A DNA stretch of 64,000 nt from Candidatus Peregrinibacteria bacterium (GCA_018658105.1 JABHVW010000006.1:94244-158243), one strand, 5' to 3'; positions 25,621 to 34,166 are shown, counted from the stretch's first letter. Made by a program: numbers and translations. Notes: generated by a model not told the origin, from the letters alone.

Positions 25621-26181
25621 TTACTGAAGGATCTTTTGCAACTTGTTGATTCCAATAATATTATCGTGGTCTTGAACTAGATCCAAAATGAATTGATCTC
25701 TGCATTTAACCCTGTAAACGAAATCTTCAGTAGATAAAATACTGAACTTAATTGGTGTTTTTGTCTCTAGTTTATCAAGGAATGCTTCGAGCTTTTCTTT
25801 GTCTACATCGCCTACTACTAATAGATCTACTGGGCTTTCTTTTTGTAAAAATGCACCGGAAACAATCAAAAAGTCGATCTTACCCATTTTTGAAATGTTC
25901 TTGATAAGATTTTCACTAGAATTAGTCGCTTTTACAATGATATTTCTAAGATCTCTGAACAGATAATAATTCTTATTTACTGAGTAGTACTTTTTGCGTG
26001 CCTTTGCTCGGCTCTTTAAAATTCCTATCTTTTTCAGGTTATCAAGCTCTCGCCTAACAGAGTTTATTTGCTCATCGAGTATGCGAGTTAGCTCGCGTAC
26101 AAAATACTCCTCATCTGGATTTAACAGAAATAGAGTTAAGAGCTTTACTCTGGCGTTAGACGTGAACAATTGCTTCAGCAT
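25621..26181 (-). CDS. Winged-helix regulator fused to a nucleotidyltransferase-like domain
   Basis: N-terminal winged helix (about 1-70): LFTSNARVKLLTLFLLNP, EEYFVRELTRILDEQINSVRRELDNL, and a basic wing (KSRAKARKKYYSVN). The second half (about 95-175) looks like the MNT-type fold, SGAFLQKESPVDLLVVGDV, where the usual GS and DxD catalytic acids are reduced to SG and VDLL. So a transcription factor with a probably inactive nucleotidyltransferase domain, a combination seen in archaea and CPR. TAAATA lies 8 bases before ATG, giving almost no leader. Target unknown. Confidence 0.6.
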   Translation of the reverse strand: MLKQLFTSNARVKLLTLFLLNPDEEYFVRELTRILDEQINSVRRELDNLKKIGILKSRAKARKKYYSVNKNYYLFRDLRNIIVKATNSSENLIKNISKMGKIDFLIVSGAFLQKESPVDLLVVGDVDKEKLEAFLDKLETKTPIKFSILSTEDFVYRVKCRDQFILDLVQDHDNIIGINKLQKILQ

Positions 26182-26238
26182 GTATAATTTATTTATCCAA
26201 CTTTGCCAAATTTATCGCTCTTTTGAATAAAATGCAAG

Positions 26239-26270
26239 AAAAAAGCCTAGCAAGATGCTATTAATGGCTT
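26239..26270 (-). terminator. Terminator of the trigger factor gene
   Basis: On the minus strand AAGCC...AGCA-TCT-TGCT-A-GGCTT followed by TTTT, about 30 bases after the trigger factor stop. Confidence 0.7.
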
Positions 26271-26299
26271 AATTCTCGGCAATTTTATGAGTAATTATT

Positions 26300-27580
26300 T
26301 TACTCAGTGTGGCCAGCTACAATCTTTCGTAGCTTCAATTGATTGTTCAATACCATTCTTTCTTGAGTACCTTCTGCGTAACGCATTTTAACTGCTTCTG
26401 CAAAGTGAGGTGGGTACATACCCATCATTACCATAAGTTCAGCCTCTACTTCTTTCTCTGTAACTTCAGCATTTTCATCTTCGTAAAGTTTTTCTAGACC
26501 AAGACGAATGATCACTTGTGATTTTGCGTTATCTTTTAGCTCATCACGTAGTTTTTTGCCTTCTTTTTCAAGAGTAGCTTCGTATTCCTCAAGAGTTTGT
26601 TTGCGTTTTTCGAGGTCAGATTTGATGCGTTCAACCATCATGTCGATTTCTCGCTCAACCAAAGCTTCAGGAACATCAGCTTTTACGTAAGCCTCCATTT
26701 CCTTAAGGAATTCAGACTCAAGCCTTGCCTCTTCTTGTCTTTCTTTTTGCTTACTTAGCTCTTCTTCGATTTCCGCAAGAAGCTCTTTCATTGTTTGGCG
26801 ATTCCCACCTGTTATCTCTTTAGCGAACTCATCATCCATCTTTCTTTCTTCTGACTCCTCAATACCGTTAACTTTTACATGGAAACGTACTTTCTTCCCT
26901 TTGAATTCATCTGCTTGATAATCTTTTGGGAAAGTAATTTCGAAATCTTTTTCTTCATCTTTCTTCATCCCAACAACTTCGTCTTCAAAACCAGGAATAA
27001 GTGAGCCCTCCCCTAGAATTACAGGGTGATTTTTGCTGTCTGTGCCATCAAGAGGCTTGTCATCCATGTCGAAACCAGCGAAATCCAGCTCAACACGGTT
27101 GCCCATTTTTGCAGCACCTTTGGAATCTTTCCAAACTATTGTTCGTTTTTTAAGATTTCCAAGCACTTCGTCGATTTCTTTTTGCTCAACTTTTACCTTT
27201 TTTCTTTTTACCTTTAATTTGCTGATGTCTTTCTTCCATTCAACAGCTGGCACAACCGGAATGATCGCCTCATATTTGAGTGGATTTTGATTTTTTATGT
27301 CAATTTTCGGGTAAGCGACAGGTCGAAGCTTTTTCTCCATTACGGCATTTTCGTATGATTCTGTGATCGCGAGATCTAGAATATGATTCAAAAATGCTTG
27401 CTCGCCTACATGCTTTTCTAAAACATCTGCAGGGATTTTGCCAGAACGGAAACCAGCGATTTTTACCTTGTCTTGGAGCATTTCCACGACTTTGGCTCGG
27501 TAAGTTCCCATTTCTGCCTCAGTTAGTTCGACAGCCATTTTCACCTCTGAGTTTTTCAGTTCTTCGATTTGAATATTCAT
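26300..27580 (-). CDS. tig: Trigger factor (ribosome-associated chaperone)
   Basis: Binds nascent chains at the ribosome exit and has peptidyl-prolyl isomerase activity. The ribosome-binding tail contains GFRSGKIPADVLEKHVG (the family GFRxGKxP signature, about 43-60), followed by the FKBP-like domain (NRVELDFAGFDMDDKPLDGT, GFEDEVVGMKKDEEKDFEITFP, about 158-215) and the helical chaperone domain to the end. 426 aa is standard. It is expressed from a promoter whose -35 is shared with the divergent giant gene. Confidence 0.93.
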   Translation of the reverse strand: MNIQIEELKNSEVKMAVELTEAEMGTYRAKVVEMLQDKVKIAGFRSGKIPADVLEKHVGEQAFLNHILDLAITESYENAVMEKKLRPVAYPKIDIKNQNPLKYEAIIPVVPAVEWKKDISKLKVKRKKVKVEQKEIDEVLGNLKKRTIVWKDSKGAAKMGNRVELDFAGFDMDDKPLDGTDSKNHPVILGEGSLIPGFEDEVVGMKKDEEKDFEITFPKDYQADEFKGKKVRFHVKVNGIEESEERKMDDEFAKEITGGNRQTMKELLAEIEEELSKQKERQEEARLESEFLKEMEAYVKADVPEALVEREIDMMVERIKSDLEKRKQTLEEYEATLEKEGKKLRDELKDNAKSQVIIRLGLEKLYEDENAEVTEKEVEAELMVMMGMYPPHFAEAVKMRYAEGTQERMVLNNQLKLRKIVAGHTE

Positions 27581-27602
27581 ATAGTTTGGTTAATTTGCGC
27601 CC

Positions 27603-27654
27603 AGCATACTTTAAGGTTAAGGCTATTGCAATTCTTTCGGTTTTTTGCTATAAT
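27603..27654. promoter_or_regulatory. Back-to-back divergent promoters sharing one palindromic -35
   Basis: TTGCAA at 27626-27631 is its own reverse complement. Rightward: 17 bases to TATAAT (27649-27654) with an extended TGc, +1 about 27661. Leftward: 17 bases to TATGCT (27603-27608), +1 about 27596 for tig. Both spacings are exactly 17, so one hexamer can serve either direction but not both at once. Confidence 0.8.
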
Positions 27655-27680
27655 ATTAAGATAATTAATTCGTATGGCAC

Positions 27681-30600
27681 ATGGGAGTTAGAAAGAAAAA
27701 CAAAAATATTAGGCCTAAACGCCAGATAGAACAAGCAAAAAGACCTTCAGAAGTGATTGTTGAGGATTATGTTCATGCTAGGCGCATGGCAGACCACTTT
27801 GCCTCTTCTAAAGGTGCTGATCGTAAAGGGGTTGATGAACGAAATGCCTGGAAAGAGAAAATGGAGATACTCCAAAGAGAGTATAAAGGCCCTAAGAAAG
27901 ATCTGATTAAAGCTGCAGACGAATGGGAACGTATTCATGAATATGTACCTGTTCCTTCTGATGCAAATCTTTATAAAGAAGAAACTGCTGGAATTATGGA
28001 AACTGCGGATGCTCTTAATGAGCTTTCGGAGGATGTTGAGAATAAAAATACTCTTGCAACAAGGCTTCGTGCGCTTGTTAATGCGAATTTAAGCCCGGCT
28101 ACTATGCTTGGGTCTGGTCCGCAACAAATTCAAGCAGTGCGTTTGGCGCTGCCAAGAGAGCTTTCTGACAGGTTGATTCCTGCCCTTGAAAAAGGAAAAG
28201 GATCGTCTTATGACAAAGCTATGAAGCAGGTTGAGGAACAATATGAAAAGCTTAAACCTTATTGGGAGAAGCTAAATGAGTTTGTTTCAGAAAATAATGA
28301 GGCGCAAAAAGACCAAATTGTTTCTGTAACTGGTCATATTTTTGAAAGAACTAGTAAATCTTTTAATGAAAAACCTTGGCAAACTGCTGGTGCGATTGCT
28401 GGTTTACTTGGTTTGGCTGCGATTGCATATAATGCTGCATCGCCTAAACTGAGAAAATGGTTTATTGCCGGTGGTCTTGCGATTGGTGGTGGAATTGCTT
28501 TGAATGACTTTGTTTGGCCTACTTTTATAGATAAAGAAGGTAAAACTGCTCTTCAAAGACTTAGAGGTAAACAGGTAAATGAGGGTACAGTTAATGGCCC
28601 ATTTGGTGATGCTGTTGAACATTTCCTTGCTGGAGATGAAGATATGGTTAAAGCAGCTGAGTCTGTACAAAAACTAAATGGTGTTCCTGCTTATAAAATG
28701 ATTGCGGCTTACAAAACCTTACGTGGTAAAAGCCCAGATAAGATGCTTTTAGATCCTAGAAAACTGGGTCTACCATCTGATATTGCTGGTGATATGGACC
28801 AAGATGGCCTTGCGAAAGGTCTGATAGTTTGGTTTGCAGAGGTTGCCCGTAAAGCTGGTGCATGTACTGGTGGCGATCTAAATGTATGTGCTGAAAAAGG
28901 TGTCTCTATAATTGAAGAGAACGAACTTGGAAGCACTGAGTTTGAATACTTAAACCTTAAGTATATTCAAATCCCTACAAATGAAAATGCTGCTAAAGAT
29001 CAAGAAAGAGCTGCAAATGCTCTTACTGAAGCGCAAAAAGAATCAGAAAAAGAATTACGAATACTATTTAATAAAAATGGACTTACAGGCAAATCAATCG
29101 ATGCGATGCCTGGAGCTAATAAAAATATTATTCTGATTCAGGGTTACCCTTATGAAGTTGAAAAAGTTACGAACCCTCGTGGCGACACAAAAAATAAATA
29201 CTACTTTAATACTATGGATGGCTCTGGCCGTCAGAATACGGTTGATGATGGTGCCGAAGGAACTGTAGCGGTATCATTAGGAGTGATTGCTGCACATGCT
29301 GAGAAGTCTTTTGAAAGAGATAGATCAAATGCAATGAATGGTGTGTCTGGTGCAGTTGACTTTAAATATGATCACCGAAGTCGAGAATGGGCACTTTCTG
29401 GTGCTGGTCTTGGTCTTGGGCAACTTCGTCATATTACTGGTCAGCCAGAACAGGCTGAAATTACTGCATATTACGATAAAGATGCACGACTTGTAATTGA
29501 TGGAAGTGCAGATGCATATGATACTGTGCAAAAAGGTCTAGAAGAAGAAGTGAAATATAGGGCTTATGAAAGCCTTTCAAGCGATCTTGATTACTTAGTT
29601 GGTAATCTTGAGTTTGAAGTAGATAAAGTTGATACTAGTGACTCAGCTAAAGCAATTATCCATGTTGATTACTACGGTAAGAAAGGGCTAATTACTTATG
29701 AGATGGGTAAAGTTACTGATATTCACATGCCATTCCATATTGAAATGGAAGCTGCATGGCAAGCTACTGGGCTTGATACTGCTGATGAAGTATTCACACA
29801 AGGACCTGTTAAACATCACATTGAAAGCCTTAAAGAAGACTTACTTCAAAAATTTGAGGCAGATGCTGGTTATTTTGAAACTGGATGGACAACTATATGG
29901 GAAAATACACCATGGGTTGGAACTGACACATGGTCTGACAGAGCTGATGCTGTAATTGAAACTATGGTTTACGATCACAGAACAGAGCTTTCTGACCAAT
30001 TGAGAGGTGATATTGGAGCTATGCATTTACCAGAAAACTGGATAGATGTTAAAGAGCAATCTGTTAAAGAAGCTCGTGATAAATTCATGGCTCTGAACAT
30101 TACTGAAATGCTAGAAGGAAGGGCTCCTGTAAATGAGACTCCTGAATCTGCAAAAGATAGGCACGTAGCCGATTTTGAAACATGGTTTAATGACGAAATG
30201 TCACTTCAATCTGTGTTTACAGATGTAGCTGAATGGGCAAGTTCATGGACTGGTTACGGCGAAGTTTGGCAACGTGAGTTTGATGAGAATGTAATGGCTC
30301 GTCTTTCTGCACTTAGGTCTACTGGCCGTGCTGTAACAAAGGAAGAATTTAAACAAGATATTGATGAGTTCAAGGTTTTCATTAAAGAAGAAAAAGATGT
30401 TGTATGGGCTGCAGCTATTGAGAGAGATCTAGGCAGTGGTAAAGCGGTTTCAACTACCGGTACGCTGACAGGTCTAAATCATGTAGAAGCAAAAATTAAA
30501 ACTGCTTTCAATACACACTTTAGTTCAGGAGTAAGAGGTTCTCGTGATGCAAATGCATATAGAACTGACCTAGAAACATCAATGAAATTTGGTACTTACC

Positions 30601-31709
30601 CTGAAATTATCACAGAAGTTGATGCAGATAAGGCTGAGGTATTAGATGGATTTAATGACTGGTTTAATGACACGGTTGCTCTTAACTACAGGTACTCACC
30701 CGATATGTTAAGTAGACTGCCTGTTATTGGCGCTGGAAACTGGGCTGTGCAATTTAGAAATAGCGTAGTCGATCGTGCAAATGCCGAAGTAACGGCTTCA
30801 GCTAATGCTATAGATTTAAAAAGAGCTCTAGATAATATGAAACCTTTCCTAGTAGTTGAAAAAACTGCTGTATGGCAAGAGTTGATCAATAATAAATATA
30901 CAACTGGGCCTACTTTGGGCAAAGGTGCTAGTGGACCAAAAAGAAATGGTCTTACTGAAGTTGCAGAAATGATTACAACTGAATATGCGAAAGTTGCTAG
31001 TGGAGTTACTGCTCCAGTATATGAAGCGAACTTAAAGGCTGCTGTTGCGGCACTTCCTCCTAAAGATCCTGCTGCTAAAAGCGACTGGATCCCTGATATT
31101 ATTGAATGGTCTGAAGAAGAGACACAACTTGCTAAACGTGCTGAAATTCTTGATGAATTTGATCAATGGTTTGCAAGTAAATTTGTAAAAACAGGCTGGG
31201 AGTATGATGTGTGGCAAAATGCACTTCGTGTGTATGGAGCGCTACCTGCGCTGTCTAGTCCGCTTATTGCAAAAGTGGCAAGTTACTCTCCTGGTAGCTT
31301 ACCAACTGTTCCTCCAAAAGACGGATTTGAAGCAAGTCCAGCAAATCCAAATATTGATACTCCAAGACTAAGAGCTGTTAGAATCGCATGTATGCAATCA
31401 AGAGCTTCTGCTGCGATAAGCCTTGCGGATTCATTGGCGCCTGCAGGAACTAAGGCGGGAACAACAAAAGTGGGTAATGATCTATTAAGAGAAACTATGG
31501 ATGATTTAAAACTATTCTTAGATGCTGAACAACCTTTCTGGATAAATGCGACTACAGATACTAGTAGTGATGCACCTGCTATTGTGGCTAAATCTATGAA
31601 GGTAACAACAGTATTTGAGACCGACTTTGGAGTAACAACTGGACCTAAAGGTAAAGCTAGTCGAGTAAACCCTTCAGTATACTCAACAAGGGCTAATGCT
31701 CAGTACTAA
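27681..31709 (+). CDS. Giant repeat protein with membrane hairpin, unknown function
   Basis: 1,342 residues, no recognised family. A basic N-terminus (KKNKNIRPKRQ) is followed by a helical region, two hydrophobic segments (about 235-252 and 262-277: AGAIAGLLGLAAIAYNA and FIAGGLAIGGGIALNDFVW), a mid region, and at least three degenerate repeats of about 160-170 residues. Each repeat opens with an F.xWF motif (FETWF at 832, FNDWF at 991, FDQWF at 1160) and carries a later K.F..E...W motif (FKVFIKEEKDVVW, MKPFLVVEKTAVW, LKLFLDAEQPFW); a weaker fourth may begin near 732. Driven by one of the strongest promoters seen here. The ATG at 27674 gives only five codons; 27681 is the start. Likely an abundant membrane-attached structural or surface protein. 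Confidence 0.7.
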   Translation: MGVRKKNKNIRPKRQIEQAKRPSEVIVEDYVHARRMADHFASSKGADRKGVDERNAWKEKMEILQREYKGPKKDLIKAADEWERIHEYVPVPSDANLYKEETAGIMETADALNELSEDVENKNTLATRLRALVNANLSPATMLGSGPQQIQAVRLALPRELSDRLIPALEKGKGSSYDKAMKQVEEQYEKLKPYWEKLNEFVSENNEAQKDQIVSVTGHIFERTSKSFNEKPWQTAGAIAGLLGLAAIAYNAASPKLRKWFIAGGLAIGGGIALNDFVWPTFIDKEGKTALQRLRGKQVNEGTVNGPFGDAVEHFLAGDEDMVKAAESVQKLNGVPAYKMIAAYKTLRGKSPDKMLLDPRKLGLPSDIAGDMDQDGLAKGLIVWFAEVARKAGACTGGDLNVCAEKGVSIIEENELGSTEFEYLNLKYIQIPTNENAAKDQERAANALTEAQKESEKELRILFNKNGLTGKSIDAMPGANKNIILIQGYPYEVEKVTNPRGDTKNKYYFNTMDGSGRQNTVDDGAEGTVAVSLGVIAAHAEKSFERDRSNAMNGVSGAVDFKYDHRSREWALSGAGLGLGQLRHITGQPEQAEITAYYDKDARLVIDGSADAYDTVQKGLEEEVKYRAYESLSSDLDYLVGNLEFEVDKVDTSDSAKAIIHVDYYGKKGLITYEMGKVTDIHMPFHIEMEAAWQATGLDTADEVFTQGPVKHHIESLKEDLLQKFEADAGYFETGWTTIWENTPWVGTDTWSDRADAVIETMVYDHRTELSDQLRGDIGAMHLPENWIDVKEQSVKEARDKFMALNITEMLEGRAPVNETPESAKDRHVADFETWFNDEMSLQSVFTDVAEWASSWTGYGEVWQREFDENVMARLSALRSTGRAVTKEEFKQDIDEFKVFIKEEKDVVWAAAIERDLGSGKAVSTTGTLTGLNHVEAKIKTAFNTHFSSGVRGSRDANAYRTDLETSMKFGTYPEIITEVDADKAEVLDGFNDWFNDTVALNYRYSPDMLSRLPVIGAGNWAVQFRNSVVDRANAEVTASANAIDLKRALDNMKPFLVVEKTAVWQELINNKYTTGPTLGKGASGPKRNGLTEVAEMITTEYAKVASGVTAPVYEANLKAAVAALPPKDPAAKSDWIPDIIEWSEEETQLAKRAEILDEFDQWFASKFVKTGWEYDVWQNALRVYGALPALSSPLIAKVASYSPGSLPTVPPKDGFEASPANPNIDTPRLRAVRIACMQSRASAAISLADSLAPAGTKAGTTKVGNDLLRETMDDLKLFLDAEQPFWINATTDTSSDAPAIVAKSMKVTTVFETDFGVTTGPKGKASRVNPSVYSTRANAQY

Positions 31710-31731
31710 AGAAATGGCATGAGTTAATGGC

Positions 31732-31760
31732 TTGACAGAGCGGTTTTTTGTGTGTACTAT
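31732..31760 (+). promoter_or_regulatory. Consensus promoter of a candidate ncRNA
   Basis: TTGACA (31732-31737), exactly 17 bases, TACTAT (31755-31760); predicted +1 about 31767. Confidence 0.85.
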
Positions 31761-31766
31761 TATCCT

Positions 31767-31877
31767 CCTACGTCCGCGTAGGTCAGCTTGGAGGGAATAT
31801 TTGGCTTCGGCGAGGTTTCTCCCCACTAAGCACCCCTAACCCCAACGGCCACTTTTAACTGGCCACAGGGGTTTTTT
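31767..31877 (+). ncRNA. Candidate free-standing structured small RNA, about 111 nt
   Basis: Begins with the perfect hairpin CCTACG-TCCG-CGTAGG right at the predicted 5' end, has a middle region (GGCTTCGGCGAGG...CTCCCC) and ends in a terminator: CCCC-AAC-GGCCA-CTTTTAAC-TGGCC-ACA-GGGG and six T (31840-31877). No ORF of useful length, and the next gene is on the other strand, so it is not a leader. It does not show the GGAAG/AGCAG core of SRP RNA, nor 5S or tmRNA hallmarks. 6S RNA cannot be excluded. Confidence 0.65.
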
Positions 31878-31956
31878 AATTGCTTGCTCAGTCGAAACTG
31901 GTGACCCAGAAGCGCTACGCTTTCTACCCAGGCTTCCTTCGAAAGCAATTAAAAAA
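31872..31956. repeat. 85-bp element with perfect 14-bp terminal inverted repeats
   Basis: TTTTTTAATTGCTT (31872-31885) and AAGCAATTAAAAAA (31943-31956) are perfect inverted copies. The interior holds a second hairpin, AGAAGCG-CTA-CGCTTTCT, within CCCAG...CCCAGG. The left arm is the T tract of the ncRNA terminator. It could be a bidirectional terminator or a small non-autonomous element; no flanking target duplication was recognised. Confidence 0.55.
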
Positions 31957-32011
31957 CAGATATCGGATCGCTTCGCTTCCTGCTCCGACTGCGTTAATAA
32001 GTGTATAAACA

Positions 32012-32039
32012 AAAAGCGGGCACTGTGATGCTCCGCTTT
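32012..32039 (-). terminator. Terminator of the thioredoxin-like lipoprotein gene
   Basis: Minus strand AAAGCGG-A-GCA-TCACAG-TGC-CCGCTTTTT: two stacked stems with one bulge and a T run, 11 bases after the stop. Confidence 0.85.
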
Positions 32040-32049
32040 AAGTTAGAAT

Positions 32050-32484
32050 TTATTCAGTGAGTTCATCGTCTTTGATTCCTTCAAGCTCTGGTTCTGTTTC
32101 TTCTGCTGATTGGAAGAGTACGCTCTTTTCTTCACCAGGAAGTGAACAATTTGTTTCATCTGCAAGAGTTTCCATAGTTTGAGTTCCTGTTATACGGCTT
32201 CCATCAGCAAATTCCCATGTTGGGTAACTGCTAATTTCTTCGTTTAGACAAAGCTGCACTTCTGCGTCTTTACCGCCTTCTGCACACTCAATGTATGGTA
32301 GAAGATCTTTCGAGTCGCCGAACATATCTAGTTGATTTTCACAGTTATGACACCAAAATGCGCCGTAAAAACTTGCTTCAGAATCTGCGATACATGCAGC
32401 AAGTTCGTCATAAGTTGTGTCGCGTTCACCGCAAGCAGTAAAGGCAAAAATGCTAATTATAAGGAGGGCAAGAGTCTTTTTCAT
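32050..32484 (-). CDS. Thioredoxin-like lipoprotein with CHNC motif
   Basis: Signal peptide with lipobox FTAC (Cys about 18). The sequence FYGAFWCHNCENQLDMFG (about 39-56) followed by a late SYPTWEFADGSRITG with cis-Pro (about 86-100) resembles the periplasmic thioredoxin-like domain often linked to VKOR proteins; CxxC is CHNC. Likely a disulphide exchange protein outside the membrane. No VKOR gene is in the window. An extended -10 (TGtTAGAAT, 32504-32512 on the minus strand) with GTGACA upstream is a good promoter. Confidence 0.75.
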   Translation of the reverse strand: MKKTLALLIISIFAFTACGERDTTYDELAACIADSEASFYGAFWCHNCENQLDMFGDSKDLLPYIECAEGGKDAEVQLCLNEEISSYPTWEFADGSRITGTQTMETLADETNCSLPGEEKSVLFQSAEETEPELEGIKDDELTE

Positions 32485-32587
32485 AGTGTTTTGTTAGTGA
32501 ATCTGGGGCATTCTAACATTTTAGATTGCTCTTTGTCACCAAAAATCATAAAATTGGCGGGCAGTGTTTTAATGCTGCTACATTTGC

Positions 32588-32665
32588 GGTGGATATAGCT
32601 CAGTTGGTTAGAGCATCAGGTTGTGGTCCTGAGGGCCGTGGGTTCGAGTCCCATTATCCACCCCA
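32588..32665 (+). tRNA. tRNA-His (GUG), CCA encoded
   Basis: Acceptor GTGGATA/TATCCAC with the extra G-1 at 32588 opposite C73, D arm GCTCAGTTGGTTAGAGC, anticodon stem TCAGG/CCTGA around TTGTGGT (anticodon GTG), T arm GTGGG-TTCGAGT-CCCAT and an encoded CCA. Confidence 0.95.
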
Positions 32666-32751
32666 TTCCTTTTTTCACATGTATGATTGTAATTAGCGCT
32701 CCAGGCCGCTAAGGCCAAGTCTTTACTCACCACAATTATACACTTGAAAGC

Positions 32752-33357
32752 TTACGCTGCCATTTGAGTATCGTCTTTTTCTTCAGGCTTTTCAGCAACT
32801 GGAGCAATAGGAGATGGCACAGCTGTAACATTTGGCACAGCCGGTTCTGGAGTTTTAACTAATTCTAATTCAGTTGCTGCTGGAGCTTCAGTGGCTTCAG
32901 GAACAGGTTTATTGAATTCTGTCATAACTGCTTCTGGAGTTTCTCCTGCTTCCTTATTTGTAAGGAATTCAGCTTCTACTTGCGTTAAATCGTCTGAAGG
33001 TGGAGTTGCTGCTTCAACTGGAGCAGGCTCTGGCGCGGGTACAGGAGTACTTGCTTCAATAGATGCGCTAGGCAATTCTTTTGGAAGTTCTGTTTGAGCA
33101 GAAACCGCTTCCACTTCATCTTTATCTTTTTTAAACCAGTCCATAAAACGTCCGAGAAATCCTTTTTGGGCTGTTTCTACCTTATCTGCAGCCTCTGCAA
33201 CTTCTGCATGAACTTGCTCTTCTGTTTTCGCAAAGAACTCTTTTTCTGCAGGACTTTCTGCAAGTTCTTCTGTAGCAGTTTGTTCGACTTCGACTTCTAC
33301 TTCTACTTCAGGAGTAGCTTCTGGAACTTTTATATCTAATTTGTTTTCTAAAACCAT
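32752..33357 (-). CDS. Low-complexity acidic Pro/Ala/Glu-rich protein
   Basis: 201 residues, mostly Glu, Pro, Ala, Val and Thr, with runs such as EVEVEVEVEQ and PVPAPEPAPVEA. The only ordered-looking part is a short amphipathic patch, GFLGRFMDWFKKDKDE (about 66-81). It resembles the tail added to L19 here. Function unknown. It has a near-perfect promoter and a 17-base leader, so it is probably abundant. Confidence 0.6.
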   Translation of the reverse strand: MVLENKLDIKVPEATPEVEVEVEVEQTATEELAESPAEKEFFAKTEEQVHAEVAEAADKVETAQKGFLGRFMDWFKKDKDEVEAVSAQTELPKELPSASIEASTPVPAPEPAPVEAATPPSDDLTQVEAEFLTNKEAGETPEAVMTEFNKPVPEATEAPAATELELVKTPEPAVPNVTAVPSPIAPVAEKPEEKDDTQMAA

Positions 33358-33380
33358 AATATGTGTTTTTATTTCATATC

Positions 33381-33409
33381 ATTATACCATTTTTTACCTC
33401 TTTTTTCAA
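33381..33409 (-). promoter_or_regulatory. Promoter of the low-complexity protein gene
   Basis: Minus strand TTGAAA (33404-33409), 17 bases ending in TGg, TATAAT (33381-33386); +1 about 33374. Confidence 0.85.
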
Positions 33410-33439
33410 GGTGCTAAGCCCATAAATCCAGCTGGTAGC

Positions 33440-34108
33440 CTATGTCACCTTTCCTTGAAGGTCGTCTCCGTATTTGCGCCAATTTATACAAGCATCTGGG
33501 TTCTTTTTGAACTCAGCTTTAGCCTTTTGGATTACCTCCATGGCCTGACCTGCATGTTCAACACATACGACTGAATCTAAATCTTCTGAACTAAGGTAGC
33601 CATATTTAAGTGGCTCATCTATAACCCAGTTAATAAGTTCTCGCCACATCTTCCCTACCAAAATTATAGGCATTTTGCAGATGTGATTCACTTGAATTAG
33701 CTGCCAAGTATAGAAAAATTCCAAACAAGTTCCAATTCCACCAGGCATAACAACAACTACGTTTGAAAGCATCATGAATTCGTCGAGACGAGTTGAGAAG
33801 CGTTCGTGAGTTGTAATTAAATCTAGAGTTTCATTTGGAACTTGCTCGAATGGCAATGCAATGTTCAAGCCAATATTATCAGAGGTTCCATTCTCATCCC
33901 CGTCTGAATGGCCACTACTTGCGGCTTGCATAATTCCTGGGCCACCACCTGTAATTAGATCGATATTGTCACCTGCTAAATCGTGTGCAAGTCGATATGC
34001 TTCTTTATATACTGGGTCGTCTTCTTTAATTCTTGCAGAACCAAAAATGGCAACGCGAAAGTCATTTTTCTTCAGCTCTTTCTTTAAATTAAAAGGTTGT
34101 GGAGACAT
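33440..34108 (-). CDS. LOG-family nucleoside monophosphate phosphoribohydrolase-like
   Basis: Rossmann-like enzyme family often misannotated as lysine decarboxylase; members cleave ribose-5'-phosphate from N6-modified or plain AMP. Motifs: FGSARI (about 24), DLITGGGPGIMQAA (about 55-68, GGGxGxM), HERFSTRLDEFMMLSNVVVVMPGGIGT (about 106-132; MPGGxGTxxE follows). 222 aa is usual. Divergent from transaldolase, with overlapping promoters. Physiological substrate unknown. Confidence 0.82.
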   Translation of the reverse strand: MSPQPFNLKKELKKNDFRVAIFGSARIKEDDPVYKEAYRLAHDLAGDNIDLITGGGPGIMQAASSGHSDGDENGTSDNIGLNIALPFEQVPNETLDLITTHERFSTRLDEFMMLSNVVVVMPGGIGTCLEFFYTWQLIQVNHICKMPIILVGKMWRELINWVIDEPLKYGYLSSEDLDSVVCVEHAGQAMEVIQKAKAEFKKNPDACINWRKYGDDLQGKVT

Positions 34109-34133
34109 TAAATTGTAGTTTAGGTATCAATAT

Positions 34134-34166
34134 ATTATAGCAAAGATTTGCCCAAAATGCTATCCT
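34134..34166. promoter_or_regulatory. Overlapping divergent extended -10 promoters (LOG gene / transaldolase)
   Basis: Leftward TGcTATAAT (-10 at 34134-34139, minus strand) and rightward TGcTATCCT (-10 at 34161-34166) stand back to back, 21 bases apart. The rightward -35 position (TAGCAA, 34138-34143) falls on the leftward -10, so the two polymerases would compete. Leaders are about 17-19 bases. Confidence 0.65.

Larger units (their letters stand above)
31710..32049. other. 340-base gap without a protein gene
   Basis: Holds, in order: a consensus promoter and candidate ncRNA (31732-31877), an 85-base inverted-repeat element (31872-31956), a GC-rich palindromic patch (31965-31995, TCGGA...TCCGA) and the terminator of the thioredoxin-like gene (32012-32039). 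Confidence 0.8.

Noticed and set aside
31767-31877. SRP, 5S or tmRNA identity for the candidate ncRNA
   Set aside because: None of the conserved cores (SRP domain IV GGAAG/AGCAG, 5S arms, tmRNA tRNA-like ends) is present. 6S could not be judged without a covariance model.
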